A stretch of 64,000 nucleotides of DNA from positions 5,125,501 to 5,189,500 of the forward strand of contig NZ_CP114035.2 in assembly GCF_026898135.2 (NCBI RefSeq). The letters are read 5' to 3'. Each line of letters begins with the position of its first letter. Position 1 is the first letter of the stretch. The position numbers were made by a program, and so were the translations under genes. The notes under the pieces were generated by a model, which worked only from the letters and a program-made list of their open reading frames with translations, was not told the origin of the DNA and did no database searches. Below, one piece after another: positions 16,725 to 26,388 of the stretch. The DNA comes from Pseudomonas fortuita (lineage in GTDB: Bacteria > Pseudomonadota > Gammaproteobacteria > Pseudomonadales > Pseudomonadaceae).

Positions 16725-17908
16725 GTCAGGCCAAAAACTTTAAAATCACCATTCTTCGCCCATTGCTTTTGATTCTTTTATGTCTATTAGGCGTTTTTCC
16801 TCTGGACGTCATCCTTCCTTCGTTCCCTGCGCTTTCAGAAGCCTTTCAAGTAGAACCAAAGCAAATAGCTTACTCTGTAAGCTTATTCGCGTTTGGCGTA
16901 GCTGTGGCGCAAATATTTATTGGCCCTCTGTCTGACCGAACTGGGCGTAAAAGGCTATTAATCGTTGGTTTGGGGGTATCCATTGCTGGGGCTATTGGCT
17001 GCCTAATTTCAACTGACTATGAGATTTTTTTGGCATTTCGGTTGTTGCAAGCCGCCGGCTGTGGCAGCTTGGTTCTTGGCCAAGCACTTGTACAGGACCT
17101 GTATAGTGGAAAGCAGCGCAACACCATGCGCATCTTGTTGACGAGTGCAAGTGGTTTATTCATATCCATCTCGCCCGTCGCCGGTGCAGCTATCCAACAA
17201 TCAATCGGCTGGACAGGCAGCTTTACTGTATTTATTGGAATAGCCATCTCAGTCATCGTGCTTGCATGGGTTCTGCTGAACGAAACACCTGTTTTATGCG
17301 CGGGTAATTCAGGTGTTCAAAGTTATATTGTGATGTTGCGCGACGCCTTCTATGTAACCTATTCCCTACAGGCCCCTTTAGCGTTCGCCTGCCATTTTTC
17401 CTTCATCGTCGTTGCACCACTGGTACTGATGGAGCAGCTAGGCCTTACGCCGTATCAGTTTTCCGTTGTATTCATCGCCTACGGGCTGGCGTATGTCGTT
17501 GGTGGTGCCATCGCGACTTTCTTGAACAATCGCATCAGCGCACAAGCTCAGATCTGCGCGGGATTTCTACTGATGGGCTCCGCAGGTGCGGCCCTATTGA
17601 TTTGGCAGTGGGTGGCAGGGCTGACAGTAATAGGCCTCATGATACCGATGATTTTATGTACAGCAGGAACGACGTTGGTACGCCCCGCTGCGGCTACGCA
17701 AGCATTAGCCCGCTATCCGCAGCAGGCAGGGGCAGCAGCGTCGCTCAACACAACAGTGCTATTTGCCGGGGGTGGTTTCGCAGGCACTGTGATTGCGTCA
17801 GCTGAACAGCTGCTTCCATTGAGCCTGGGGATTCTGTTCTTGAGCAGCGCCCTTGGCGGTTTCCTGCTGCTCACGCGCCTCAAAGGCAATAGCCTGCAGC
17901 ACTGCTAA
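16721..17908 (+). CDS. MFS exporter, Bcr/CflA-like, horizontally acquired appearance
   Basis: A 395-residue major facilitator protein with about 12 transmembrane helices. The motif A loop is GPLSDRTGRKRLLIVG (between TM2 and TM3), and the N-terminus (PLDVILPSFPALSEAF) resembles Bcr/CflA drug exporters. Codons are much richer in A/T than in the flanking genes, which suggests recent transfer. It is absent from my memory of the P. aeruginosa order between mexW and inaA. The start overlaps a small upstream ORF by 4 bp. Possible roles are drug or metabolite export. Confidence 0.88.
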   Translation: MSQAKNFKITILRPLLLILLCLLGVFPLDVILPSFPALSEAFQVEPKQIAYSVSLFAFGVAVAQIFIGPLSDRTGRKRLLIVGLGVSIAGAIGCLISTDYEIFLAFRLLQAAGCGSLVLGQALVQDLYSGKQRNTMRILLTSASGLFISISPVAGAAIQQSIGWTGSFTVFIGIAISVIVLAWVLLNETPVLCAGNSGVQSYIVMLRDAFYVTYSLQAPLAFACHFSFIVVAPLVLMEQLGLTPYQFSVVFIAYGLAYVVGGAIATFLNNRISAQAQICAGFLLMGSAGAALLIWQWVAGLTVIGLMIPMILCTAGTTLVRPAAATQALARYPQQAGAAASLNTTVLFAGGGFAGTVIASAEQLLPLSLGILFLSSALGGFLLLTRLKGNSLQHC

Positions 17909-17940
17909 CTTTTGCAGAAGAGGCCAGAAAGCCCGACACA

Positions 17941-17982
17941 AAAATGCCAGAGGCCCCGCAATCGCGAGGCCTCTGGCATTTC
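17941..17982. terminator. Bidirectional terminator between convergent genes
   Basis: The inverted repeat AAATGCCAGAGGCC/GGCCTCTGGCATTT (17942-17955 with 17968-17981) lies between the MFS gene (plus) and the small secreted protein gene (minus). It could serve both. Confidence 0.75.
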
Positions 17983-17997
17983 TAGCTACCGCAGGGT

Positions 17998-18231
17998 TCA
18001 ACCAAATGGCCGTAACCCCTGACGCAAACCAAACAGGAACAGCAAAAGGTCCTGGTCCGGCGCAACCTGTGCCTGCTGCTGCTGTTTCGCTTCCCGCGGC
18101 AACGCGCACTGGTCGGCCATTTCAGCCTTGCTGAACACGGTCGGCCTGGGCTCTTCCCAGGCAGCCACCGCCACGGTGGTGACCGCCAGGCCAGCTACCA
18201 GGAACAAAGCTCGAGCTATTTCTAGTTTCAT
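17998..18231 (-). CDS. Small exported hypothetical protein, 77 aa
   Basis: A 77-residue protein with a clear N-terminal signal sequence (MKLEIARALFLVAGLAVTT, cleavage probably after VAVAA). The short mature part contains a glutamine run (KQQQQAQ) and one cysteine. It is joined to the upstream kinase gene by a TAATG stop/start overlap, so translation is coupled. Unknown function. The link to an LPS-kinase-like gene and to colRS suggests an envelope role. Confidence 0.7.
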   Translation of the reverse strand: MKLEIARALFLVAGLAVTTVAVAAWEEPRPTVFSKAEMADQCALPREAKQQQQAQVAPDQDLLLFLFGLRQGLRPFG

Positions 18232-18929
18232 TACCCTAACCCTTTGACAGCGCTGCCAAACGCCATCTGGTAAAAGTAGAGCAGCGTCTGCCATTCCGCG
18301 TCATTGAGCGACGAATGGCGGCGCAGTTGGCGCAGGTCGTTGCCAGCCGCACGCTGACAACTGATGCGCCGCCTGCACTTCTCAAGGTCCAGCAGCGCCA
18401 CTTCGACGCGCGCTTGCTCGCCTTCGCCAATCACCTTGATGAATACGTGCTTGCCATACAGGCAGCCGTGCTGCCAGTGCCCCAGGTGCATACGCGCCAG
18501 GTTATCCGCCAGGTCCTTGAGCATGCGCTCATGCACCACCTGCGGGTAGCGCTCGCGGGCACCTTCGGCATGCCAGGTGTCTAGCTCGACAAAACCATCC
18601 AGCGCTTCGCTCACCAGCAGCGCACGCCACTGGTGGTCGGCATCGCGTTCGGCGCCACAGAAGACAATGCGGGGTACACGCACACCCAGTTGCTCGAAAC
18701 TGTTCAACGCATCGAGTTCACGCAATACGGTCGGCCGGCCGAAAGGGTGCAGCAGGCTGCGGTAGATATGCCCGACCTGGCGCTTGGCATACAGCAGCTT
18801 GCCGCTGGCATCGTTGAGGCGTTGCACACCACTCTCGCCGCCGCGGCGCTGGTTAGGCTCCTCGACCCACTCGCCCTGTTGGCGCCAGTAAAAATCGAAC
18901 CGCGACTCCCCGTTCTGGGCTACAGCCAT
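18231..18929 (-). CDS. inaA: InaA-family lipopolysaccharide kinase-like protein
   Basis: A 232-residue member of the InaA/Kdo-kinase-like family with a eukaryote-like small kinase fold. Visible elements are the lysine-bearing strand LLYAKRQ, the catalytic-loop-like NLARMHLGHWQHGCLYGKHVFI and the metal-binding-like ALLDLEKCRR. It probably phosphorylates a lipopolysaccharide core sugar or a related envelope substrate. P. aeruginosa inaA occupies the same position. The ATG at 18929 is used. A TTG one codon upstream is also possible. It lies 6 bp after the methyltransferase gene. Confidence 0.85.
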   Translation of the reverse strand: MAVAQNGESRFDFYWRQQGEWVEEPNQRRGGESGVQRLNDASGKLLYAKRQVGHIYRSLLHPFGRPTVLRELDALNSFEQLGVRVPRIVFCGAERDADHQWRALLVSEALDGFVELDTWHAEGARERYPQVVHERMLKDLADNLARMHLGHWQHGCLYGKHVFIKVIGEGEQARVEVALLDLEKCRRRISCQRAAGNDLRQLRRHSSLNDAEWQTLLYFYQMAFGSAVKGLG

Positions 18930-18935
18930 CAAACA

Positions 18936-19616
18936 CTACCCCTTACGCAATACATAGACCCGCCACATGGCATAGAACGGCAGGAAGTCGAGGCGTTCCT
19001 GGATTCTGAAGCCGGCGGCCCTGAATTCTTCTTCAACCGTTTCGGCAGGTAACACGAAACGGTTCTGGTAATTGTCCTGCTCGGCCTTGGCACTGCGGCG
19101 GTGTTCCAGTTTCTTCCGGCGCCAGGCCTTGAAATTGCCATCCACCCACAGTGAAAGGATCACACTATCACGGCTAACCCGCTGAAATTCTGAAAGAATG
19201 GTCTTTCGGTGGGCAGATTCGCCAATGTGATGGAACAGGCGCATGCAGAAAATGCTGTCCACCGCGTTATCCGGCAGGTCAATGGCAAACGCTGACGTCT
19301 GCAAAGGACGTACCCGCGCCACCACTTCTGGCGGTTGCGCGGCGCACGCTGTCTCGATCATCGCTTCAGAATTGTCGGCACCAATAATCACCCTGTTGGG
19401 CTTTTCTGCCAACAGCGGCCAGAAGCGGCCCGCACCGCACGGCAGGTCCAGTACCAGGCCAGGCTCGCCTGCCAATGCCAGGGCGCGGCGCGCCAGTTGC
19501 TCATCTCGCTTGTGGGAAAGGCGTCGCGCCAGGCCGTCCTGGTGCTTGAGAAAGTACTCACGCGCATGGTCTTTGTCGTACTTCTCGGAAAATTCAAGCT
19601 TGATGGGGCTACGCAT
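18936..19616 (-). CDS. Class I SAM-dependent methyltransferase
   Basis: A 226-residue methyltransferase. Motif I is LVLDLPCGAGRFWPLL, followed by an acidic post-motif (IGADNSEAMIE) and motif IV-like NAVDSIFCMRLFHHI. The substrate is unknown. The start at 19616 (MRSPIKLEFSEKYDKDHAREYF) is chosen because AGGAG lies 7 nt upstream. A start 13 codons earlier overlaps that site less well. It is grouped with inaA and the small exported protein, downstream of the ColRS genes. Confidence 0.88.
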   Translation of the reverse strand: MRSPIKLEFSEKYDKDHAREYFLKHQDGLARRLSHKRDEQLARRALALAGEPGLVLDLPCGAGRFWPLLAEKPNRVIIGADNSEAMIETACAAQPPEVVARVRPLQTSAFAIDLPDNAVDSIFCMRLFHHIGESAHRKTILSEFQRVSRDSVILSLWVDGNFKAWRRKKLEHRRSAKAEQDNYQNRFVLPAETVEEEFRAAGFRIQERLDFLPFYAMWRVYVLRKG

Positions 19617-19724
19617 TGGGCATCTCCTGACTCCAGTGCCGCTCACCTTAGGCAAGCAAGCGTTGGAATCAGGTCACGCCAATGTGAAAAAAATGTTGCC
19701 CTCCCTTCGACCTGTTACAAGCCA

Positions 19725-21035
19725 TTACTCGGCCATGGCGTTCAGGTCGCCTTTGCCCGTGGTACTGCTCAGGTCTACCTGGAAACGGCAACCATGCGGC
19801 AAGGTGGATGTCAGGGTGACACGCCAGCCTTGGTCATCACAGATCCGCTGTACCAGCGAAAGCCCCAGCCCCAGGCCCTCACCGCGCCGCTCATCGCCGC
19901 GTACGAACGGCTTGAACATGGCCTCGCGCTGCTCTTCGGGAATGCCCACACCGCTGTCCTCCACACTGAAACCGTTGGCTTCCAGGCTCAGGCGGATGTA
20001 GCCGCTGTCGGTGTAGTGCGCAGCATTACGCAACAGGTTACCCATCACTGACTGCAGGAAAGTGGCGTTGTACAGCACCGGGCTTGCGCTGACGCGGCCA
20101 TCGAAGTACAGGGTAAGGCCCTTCTGCTCGATGGTATCGCGCCACACGCCGATAAGCTCGTCGGCCACTTCGCGAAGGGTCGCCTGCGAAGCCACCGCCC
20201 CCTCGTCACGCTGCGCCCGCGCCAGCATCAGGAAGGTCTTGACCAGTTCGCGCATTTCTTCGGTGGCCCGCGCCACGCGCTCCACCTGGCTACGCGCGCG
20301 GGCGTCGAGGTTGGGGTTCTCCATCAGCAGTTCGCAGGACGTGGCCAACACCATCAAAGGCGTACGCAGTTCGTGGCTGACGTCACTGGTGAACAGCCGT
20401 TCGCGGGTCAGTGCGTCGCGCAGGCGGCCCAGGGTGTCATCGAAAGCCACTGCCAACTGGCCAACTTCGTCCGCGGCATAGTCCGGTGCCAGCGGCGGGG
20501 CCAGGCCCAGCAGCTGGTCACGGTGGCGTACCTGGCGAGCCAGGCGGATCACCGGCGCCATCACCCGGCGCGCCACCAGCCAGCCGAGGATAACGGCCAG
20601 CACCAGGCTGAGCACGAAGCCCACCACCACCACCGCGAACAGCACGCGCTCGCGTTCTTCGAAGTCGCTCTGGTCCTGCAGCAGCACATAACGGCGGCCA
20701 TCGACGATCTCGACCATGGCGTGGTACGACAGCTGGTCGCGAAACACCTCGTGAAAGCCCCGGTCGAGGTGGCGCAGGTCTTTGGGCAGCTCGAAGTCGT
20801 CACGCCCGCCGCTGAAGTAGAACAGCTGATCGGGGCGTGGCCGGTGGCTCCAGTCGCTGACGCTGTCCATGCGCAGCAGGCGCTGCAGGTCACCGCCCAA
20901 TACCGAGGAAATCAACCGCTCTTCGACCAGGTGCACAGTGGCAACGATGCCGAAGGCGAACGCCCCGGCCACCAGCGCGCTCATCAAGGCAAAGGCGATG
21001 ATGATGCGCTGGGCAAGGCTTTGCTTAAACTCCAT
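19725..21035 (-). CDS. colS: ColS, metal-sensing sensor histidine kinase
   Basis: A 436-residue inner-membrane histidine kinase. It has TM1 (about 11-33), a periplasmic domain of about 100 residues, TM2 (about 132-155), HAMP, HisKA with the phospho-acceptor in SDVSHELRTPLM, and an ATPase domain (NLLRNAAHY, DSGVGI, GEGLGLGLSLV). The periplasmic domain carries His35, Glu38, Glu96, His105, Glu126 and Glu129. As I recall, these residues are implicated in Fe(III)/Zn sensing by P. putida ColS, including the ExxE motif. That numbering supports the start at 21035. The gene overlaps colR by 11 bp. Confidence 0.95.
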   Translation of the reverse strand: MEFKQSLAQRIIIAFALMSALVAGAFAFGIVATVHLVEERLISSVLGGDLQRLLRMDSVSDWSHRPRPDQLFYFSGGRDDFELPKDLRHLDRGFHEVFRDQLSYHAMVEIVDGRRYVLLQDQSDFEERERVLFAVVVVGFVLSLVLAVILGWLVARRVMAPVIRLARQVRHRDQLLGLAPPLAPDYAADEVGQLAVAFDDTLGRLRDALTRERLFTSDVSHELRTPLMVLATSCELLMENPNLDARARSQVERVARATEEMRELVKTFLMLARAQRDEGAVASQATLREVADELIGVWRDTIEQKGLTLYFDGRVSASPVLYNATFLQSVMGNLLRNAAHYTDSGYIRLSLEANGFSVEDSGVGIPEEQREAMFKPFVRGDERRGEGLGLGLSLVQRICDDQGWRVTLTSTLPHGCRFQVDLSSTTGKGDLNAMAE

Positions 21036-21708
21036 CGCGACCCTCGGCGAGGCGATAGCCGACGCCATGGACGGTATGCAGCAACGGTTTTTCAAACGGT
21101 TTGTCGATCACCTGGCGCAGCTGGTGTACATGGCTGCGCAGGCTGTCGCTGTCAGGGCAGTCGTCGCCCCACAAAGCCTCTTCCAGCACTTCGCGGCGCA
21201 GTACGTGCGGGCTTTTCTGCATCAGCACTGCCAGCAGCTTGAGACCGACCGGGTTGAGCTTGAGCAAGCGCCCCTGACGGGTAACCTCCAGGGTGTCGAG
21301 GTCGTAGCTGAGGTCGGACACCTGCAGCGTGCGGCGCCCACCGCCCTGGGCACGGCGCAGCACCGCTTCGATGCGGGCCGCCAGCTCCGACAGGGCGAAC
21401 GGCTTGAGCAGGTAGTCGTCGGCACCGGAGCGGAAGCCTTGCAGGCGGTCGTCCAGCTGGTCGCGGGCGGTAAGCATGATCACCGGCGTGTCGCGGCGGG
21501 CGTCCTCACGCAAGCGCTTGCAGAGGGTGTAGCCATCGATGCCGGGCAGCATGATGTCCAGCACGATCAGGTCGTAGTGTTCGGTGGCCGCCAGGTGCAG
21601 GCCGGACAGGCCGTCCTGGGCGCAGTCGACGGTATAGCCCTTCATGCCCAGATAATCGGCCAGGTTGGCCAGGATATCGCGGTTGTCTTCAACCAAAAGA
21701 ATGCGCAT
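21025..21708 (-). CDS. colR: ColR, OmpR-family response regulator
   Basis: A 227-residue response regulator with an N-terminal receiver domain (EDN near residues 7-9, phospho-acceptor in DLIVLDIMLPGIDG, TAR, and LLKPFAL) and a C-terminal winged helix (SLRSHVHQLRQVIDKPF...HTVHGVGYRL). It is phosphorylated by ColS. In P. putida, ColR controls envelope genes and protects against zinc, iron and phenol stress. The start at 21708 has GGAGA upstream. Longer in-frame starts are not used. It is first in the colRS operon and divergent from the PAP2 gene. Confidence 0.96.
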   Translation of the reverse strand: MRILLVEDNRDILANLADYLGMKGYTVDCAQDGLSGLHLAATEHYDLIVLDIMLPGIDGYTLCKRLREDARRDTPVIMLTARDQLDDRLQGFRSGADDYLLKPFALSELAARIEAVLRRAQGGGRRTLQVSDLSYDLDTLEVTRQGRLLKLNPVGLKLLAVLMQKSPHVLRREVLEEALWGDDCPDSDSLRSHVHQLRQVIDKPFEKPLLHTVHGVGYRLAEGRDGV

Positions 21709-21891
21709 CGGTTTCTCCTGTGCGGCGCTTCTCGCTGTGGTGCGCGGCAGGCGCAGCTTAAGGCCAATGCCTGCATGGTGCCAGCCCCAAGCAAAATTCA
21801 CCGCACTTGACGGTTTTTTCACTGATCCTTCACGGACACAGGATAGCGGGCGGCCGACAATGCCCGATCTTTTTCGTGCCCTGGAGCCGTC

Positions 21892-22620
21892 ATGCAGCAA
21901 CGAACCCGCCCTCGCCCGATCAATTACTGGCTGTACCTCGGCATACCCTTGGCGACTGCGCTGGCCTTGATCCTGCTGGAGCTGACTTCAGTCGACATGG
22001 ATGTGGCCAACCTGTTCTTCGATCCCGCTGCCGGGCAGTTCATTGGCCGCCACAGTTATCTGCTGGAAACCATCCTGCACGACCGGGTCAAGCAACTGGT
22101 GATCTTGCTGGGTGTGTTGTCGCTGCTGACGTTTGCCGCCAGTTTCTTCTGGAAGCGCCTGTTCGGCTGGCGCCGCGAACTGGGCTGCCTGGTGCTGGCC
22201 CTGGGCCTGTCCACAGCCTTTGTCACGCCGCTGAAAAAGGTGACCCAGGTGCAGTGCCCGTGGAGCCTGACCCAGTTTGGCGGCACGGAAACCTACAGCA
22301 AGCTGCTGGAGCCGCGTCCGGCCACCGACAAGCCTGGGCTGTGCTGGCCGGGTGGGCATGCAGCTACCGGGTTCTGCCTGTTTGGTCTGTTCTTCATGCT
22401 GCGTGATCGCAAGCCGCGGTTGGCACGGGTGGCGTTCGTAGTGGCGCTGATAGCCGGATCGGTGCTGGGTGTGGGGCGGATGATGCAGGGGGCGCACTTT
22501 TTGTCGCACAACGTGTGGACGGCCGTGTTCTGCTGGTTGATCGGGTTAGGGTCGTATTACCTGGTTCTGTATCGGCGGGGCGTGGTGGAAGCGCCATCTG
22601 TCGAACCTAGCGTCGCCTGA
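21892..22620 (+). CDS. PAP2-family membrane phosphatase, variant motifs
   Basis: A 242-residue membrane protein of the phosphatidic-acid phosphatase type 2 superfamily with about six helices. Motif 2 is present as PGGHA. Motif 1 is KKVTQVQCPW, where the usual RP is CP, and motif 3 is RMMQGAHFLSH, where the usual final Asp is His. The CPW subfamily is common in Pseudomonas and may act on lipid A or undecaprenyl phosphates. It is divergent from colR, which suggests ColR control, but that is inference. A REPIN and a terminator separate it from groEL. Confidence 0.88.
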   Translation: MQQRTRPRPINYWLYLGIPLATALALILLELTSVDMDVANLFFDPAAGQFIGRHSYLLETILHDRVKQLVILLGVLSLLTFAASFFWKRLFGWRRELGCLVLALGLSTAFVTPLKKVTQVQCPWSLTQFGGTETYSKLLEPRPATDKPGLCWPGGHAATGFCLFGLFFMLRDRKPRLARVAFVVALIAGSVLGVGRMMQGAHFLSHNVWTAVFCWLIGLGSYYLVLYRRGVVEAPSVEPSVA

Positions 22621-22643
22621 CAGAGGGGCCGCTTTGCGGCCCA

Positions 22644-22728
22644 TTCGCAGCACAAGGCTGCTCCTACAAGGGTACGCGTCGGTGCCGGACTGCACGCGAT
22701 ACCTGTAGGAGCAGCCTTGTGCTGCGAA
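22644..22728. repeat. REPIN with 25-bp perfect arms (AAGGCTGCTCC type)
   Basis: Arms 22644-22668 and 22704-22728 are exact reverse complements (core GCAGCACAAGGCTGCTCC). This is a different REP sequence class from the GCGGGCTTGCCCGC type seen elsewhere in the window. Confidence 0.9.
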
Positions 22729-22747
22729 GAGGCCCTCACAGGAAAAT

Positions 22748-22781
22748 AAAAAGCCCCGGTTCTCACGAACCGGGGCTTTTT
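22748..22781. terminator. Bidirectional terminator between PAP2 and groEL
   Basis: A 15-bp inverted repeat (AAAAAGCCCCGGTTC/GAACCGGGGCTTTTT) with a 4-nt loop lies between convergent genes and gives T-runs on both strands. Confidence 0.92.
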
Positions 22782-22806
22782 AATGGTGCAGGGGGGAAAG
22801 GCTGGC

Positions 22807-24456
<1,650 letters not shown>

Positions 24457-24498
24457 TTAATCCTTGAAATTCTTTGGAGTAACGGGAAGTCGGGGAAA

Positions 24499-24792
24499 TC
24501 AGCCTTCGACAACGGCGAGGATTTCGTTCTCGGCCATGACCAGCAGGTCTTCGCCATCGACTTTCACGGTGTTGCTGCCCGAGTAAGGGCCGAAGACCAC
24601 TTTGTCACCCACTTTCACGGCCAGCGCGCGAACTTCGCCGTTGTCCAGGATGCGACCGGTGCCGACGGCTACAACTTCGCCGCGGTTTGGTTTTTCAGCG
24701 GCCGAACCCGGCAGGACGATACCGCCAGCGGTTTTCGATTCTTCTTCGCTGCGACGGATGACTACGCGGTCATGCAGAGGACGAAGCTTCAT
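24499..24792 (-). CDS. groES: Co-chaperonin GroES (10 kDa)
   Basis: A 97-residue co-chaperonin that caps GroEL. It starts [18 protein letters not shown]. The mobile loop region is [18 protein letters not shown], followed by the [10 protein letters not shown] signature. The start at 24792 has a GGGAGA ribosome-binding site. It is the first gene of the groESL operon. Confidence 0.99.
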   Translation of the reverse strand: MKLRPLHDRVVIRRSEEESKTAGGIVLPGSAAEKPNRGEVVAVGTGRILDNGEVRALAVKVGDKVVFGPYSGSNTVKVDGEDLLVMAENEILAVVEG

Positions 24793-24940
24793 TGTCGATC
24801 TCTCCCAAATTGTGGTTTTCATCGGCCGGTATCGACACCGGCGGGTTGATGCTGTCCGGCGTTGCCGGGAAGTGGCCCGCGTTGGGCGAACCACTTGTGT
24901 AATGTCTGGTGTTGCCACCAGAAACCTTGCGGTGACCACA

Positions 24941-24969
24941 TACATGAGGCCGCCATAATCAATTACAAG
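24941..24969 (-). promoter_or_regulatory. Sigma32-type heat-shock promoter for groESL
   Basis: On the minus strand, CTTGTAA (-35), a 13-bp spacer and CCTCATGTA (-10) closely match the sigma32 consensus CTTGAAA-N13-15-CCCCATnTA. The element lies about 150 bp before groES. Confidence 0.75.
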
Positions 24970-25004
24970 GCTAGGTACACAAAATTTTTCATCAGGCCGA
25001 AAAA

Positions 25005-25032
25005 GACCGGGGCCGCTTTTGCGGCCCCGGTG
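25005..25032 (-). terminator. Terminator of fxsA
   Basis: An inverted repeat ACCGGGGCCGC/GCGGCCCCGGT with a 4-nt loop is followed on the minus strand by a T-rich run (CTTTTT). It lies directly after the fxsA stop and before the groES promoter. Confidence 0.88.
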
Positions 25033-25036
25033 CGTT

Positions 25037-25498
25037 CTACTTGTCGCGGCGCTCGTACTCGCCTTCGATCACGTTCGGGCGATGGCCGCCCTCACGCGGC
25101 TGCGCCTGGAACGGGTCGTCCTGGAACGCTCGCTGGCGCATGGCCTGGGCCTCGGCACGCTCGCGCATCTTGCGCGCAGCCAGATGACGGGTGAACGGCA
25201 GGAGGCACACCAGGCCGAGCACGTCGCTGATGAAGCCTGGCAACAGCAGCAGGCCGCCACCGACGGCCAGCATCATGCCCTGGAACATGTCTTCGGCGGG
25301 CAGTTCACCGCGCTGCAGGCTCTCACGGGCACGCAATGCGGTGGCCAGCCCGGCCACCCGCATCACCAGCACGCCCAAGGCGGAGCCGGCGATGATCAGC
25401 AGCAGCGCCGGGAAGAACCCGATCGCGGCACTGACCTTCACGAACACGAACAGCTCCAGCACGGGAAACAGCAGAAACAACAGTAGAAAAGCACGCAT
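25037..25498 (-). CDS. fxsA: FxsA-family membrane protein
   Basis: A 153-residue FxsA (phage T7 exclusion suppressor) protein with an N-terminal pair of helices ([17 protein letters not shown]...[19 protein letters not shown]), a third hydrophobic helix ([27 protein letters not shown]) and a charged cytoplasmic tail. In E. coli its overexpression relieves F-plasmid exclusion of T7. The normal role is unknown. It lies upstream of groES, as in other Pseudomonas, but is separated from it by a terminator. The ATG at 25498 is preferred to an adjacent TTG. Confidence 0.92.
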   Translation of the reverse strand: MRAFLLLFLLFPVLELFVFVKVSAAIGFFPALLLIIAGSALGVLVMRVAGLATALRARESLQRGELPAEDMFQGMMLAVGGGLLLLPGFISDVLGLVCLLPFTRHLAARKMRERAEAQAMRQRAFQDDPFQAQPREGGHRPNVIEGEYERRDK

Positions 25499-25565
25499 CA
25501 AAGCAATCCTCGTTGGAAGACAACCTTCCTGTAAGACCTACAGATGGATGCAGATGCTCGGTTTT

Positions 25566-26297
25566 TCAACCCTCGACCTGCGCCGCAGTAGGCCACTGGT
25601 CAGCGCGCGCCAGCAAAACAAGGGCTTCGCGGACTTGTGTCGGCGTATTGCAAATACTGGGAAAAGGCAACCAGTGCACCGCCTGGCCAATGCGCAGGTG
25701 CATGCCCTCGCTGTCCACCCCGGCCATCTGCGCCGGCACATGCTGTGGCAGGTCGGTCAGCGCTACATAGTGGGCGATGGCGTTGGCATGATCGCTGTTC
25801 ATGTGCTCGACCATGCTCGCCTCGGCTTTGCCGGCGAACGGGTTGGGCAAGGTCACCTGGTCGAGCCAGTGGATCGCGCCAAAGCCGCCAATGTAGCGGT
25901 GACGCACGGGCTGCAATACCCAGAAGTCGAAGTCGTGGGCCTTGTGGTAGTTGGCTGCGTCCGGGAAATAGCGGTAGTAGCGCTCGGCAGCCGCTTCCAC
26001 AGTGGCCTCGTCGACCAGCTTGTGCGCCTCGGCCATCACGGTCAGGCGCCCTACTGCCTGCACATCCTCGGCCTCGCGCTCACCCACCAGCAGCGAGCAC
26101 TTGGGGTCTTTCTGCAGGTTGTGGGTGTGCTGGGCGATGCGGCTGATCAGGATCAACGGGTTACCGTCGGCGTCAAGGCAATACGGCACGACCGAGCCGA
26201 ACGGGTAGCCCGGCATTGACTTGGAATGGGTCGAGAGCACGCCGCGGTACTCCTTGAGCAGCAGTTCCCGGGCTGGGCGGATGGCGTTGGTACTCAC
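25566..26297 (-). CDS. HugZ-family pyridoxamine 5'-phosphate oxidase-like protein
   Basis: A 243-residue protein with an N-terminal split-barrel FMN-binding-like domain (residues about 10-150, including YPFGSVVPYCLDADGNPLILIS) and a C-terminal HugZ/DUF2470-like domain with MVEHMNSDHANAI. Relatives such as Helicobacter HugZ bind and degrade haem. That function is possible here but not shown. The start is GTG at 26297 with AGGAG about 10 nt upstream. The next ATG would cut into the barrel. It lies downstream of a DUF481 gene. Confidence 0.85.
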   Translation of the reverse strand: MSTNAIRPARELLLKEYRGVLSTHSKSMPGYPFGSVVPYCLDADGNPLILISRIAQHTHNLQKDPKCSLLVGEREAEDVQAVGRLTVMAEAHKLVDEATVEAAAERYYRYFPDAANYHKAHDFDFWVLQPVRHRYIGGFGAIHWLDQVTLPNPFAGKAEASMVEHMNSDHANAIAHYVALTDLPQHVPAQMAGVDSEGMHLRIGQAVHWLPFPSICNTPTQVREALVLLARADQWPTAAQVEG

Positions 26298-26388
26298 TTG
26301 AGGGCAGCTCCTGGCGGACTGGGAGGGGGACAAGATAAGCATTATCACCCAATGCTGCCAATGGGGCTGCCGTGCAGCCCCCGGCGAT

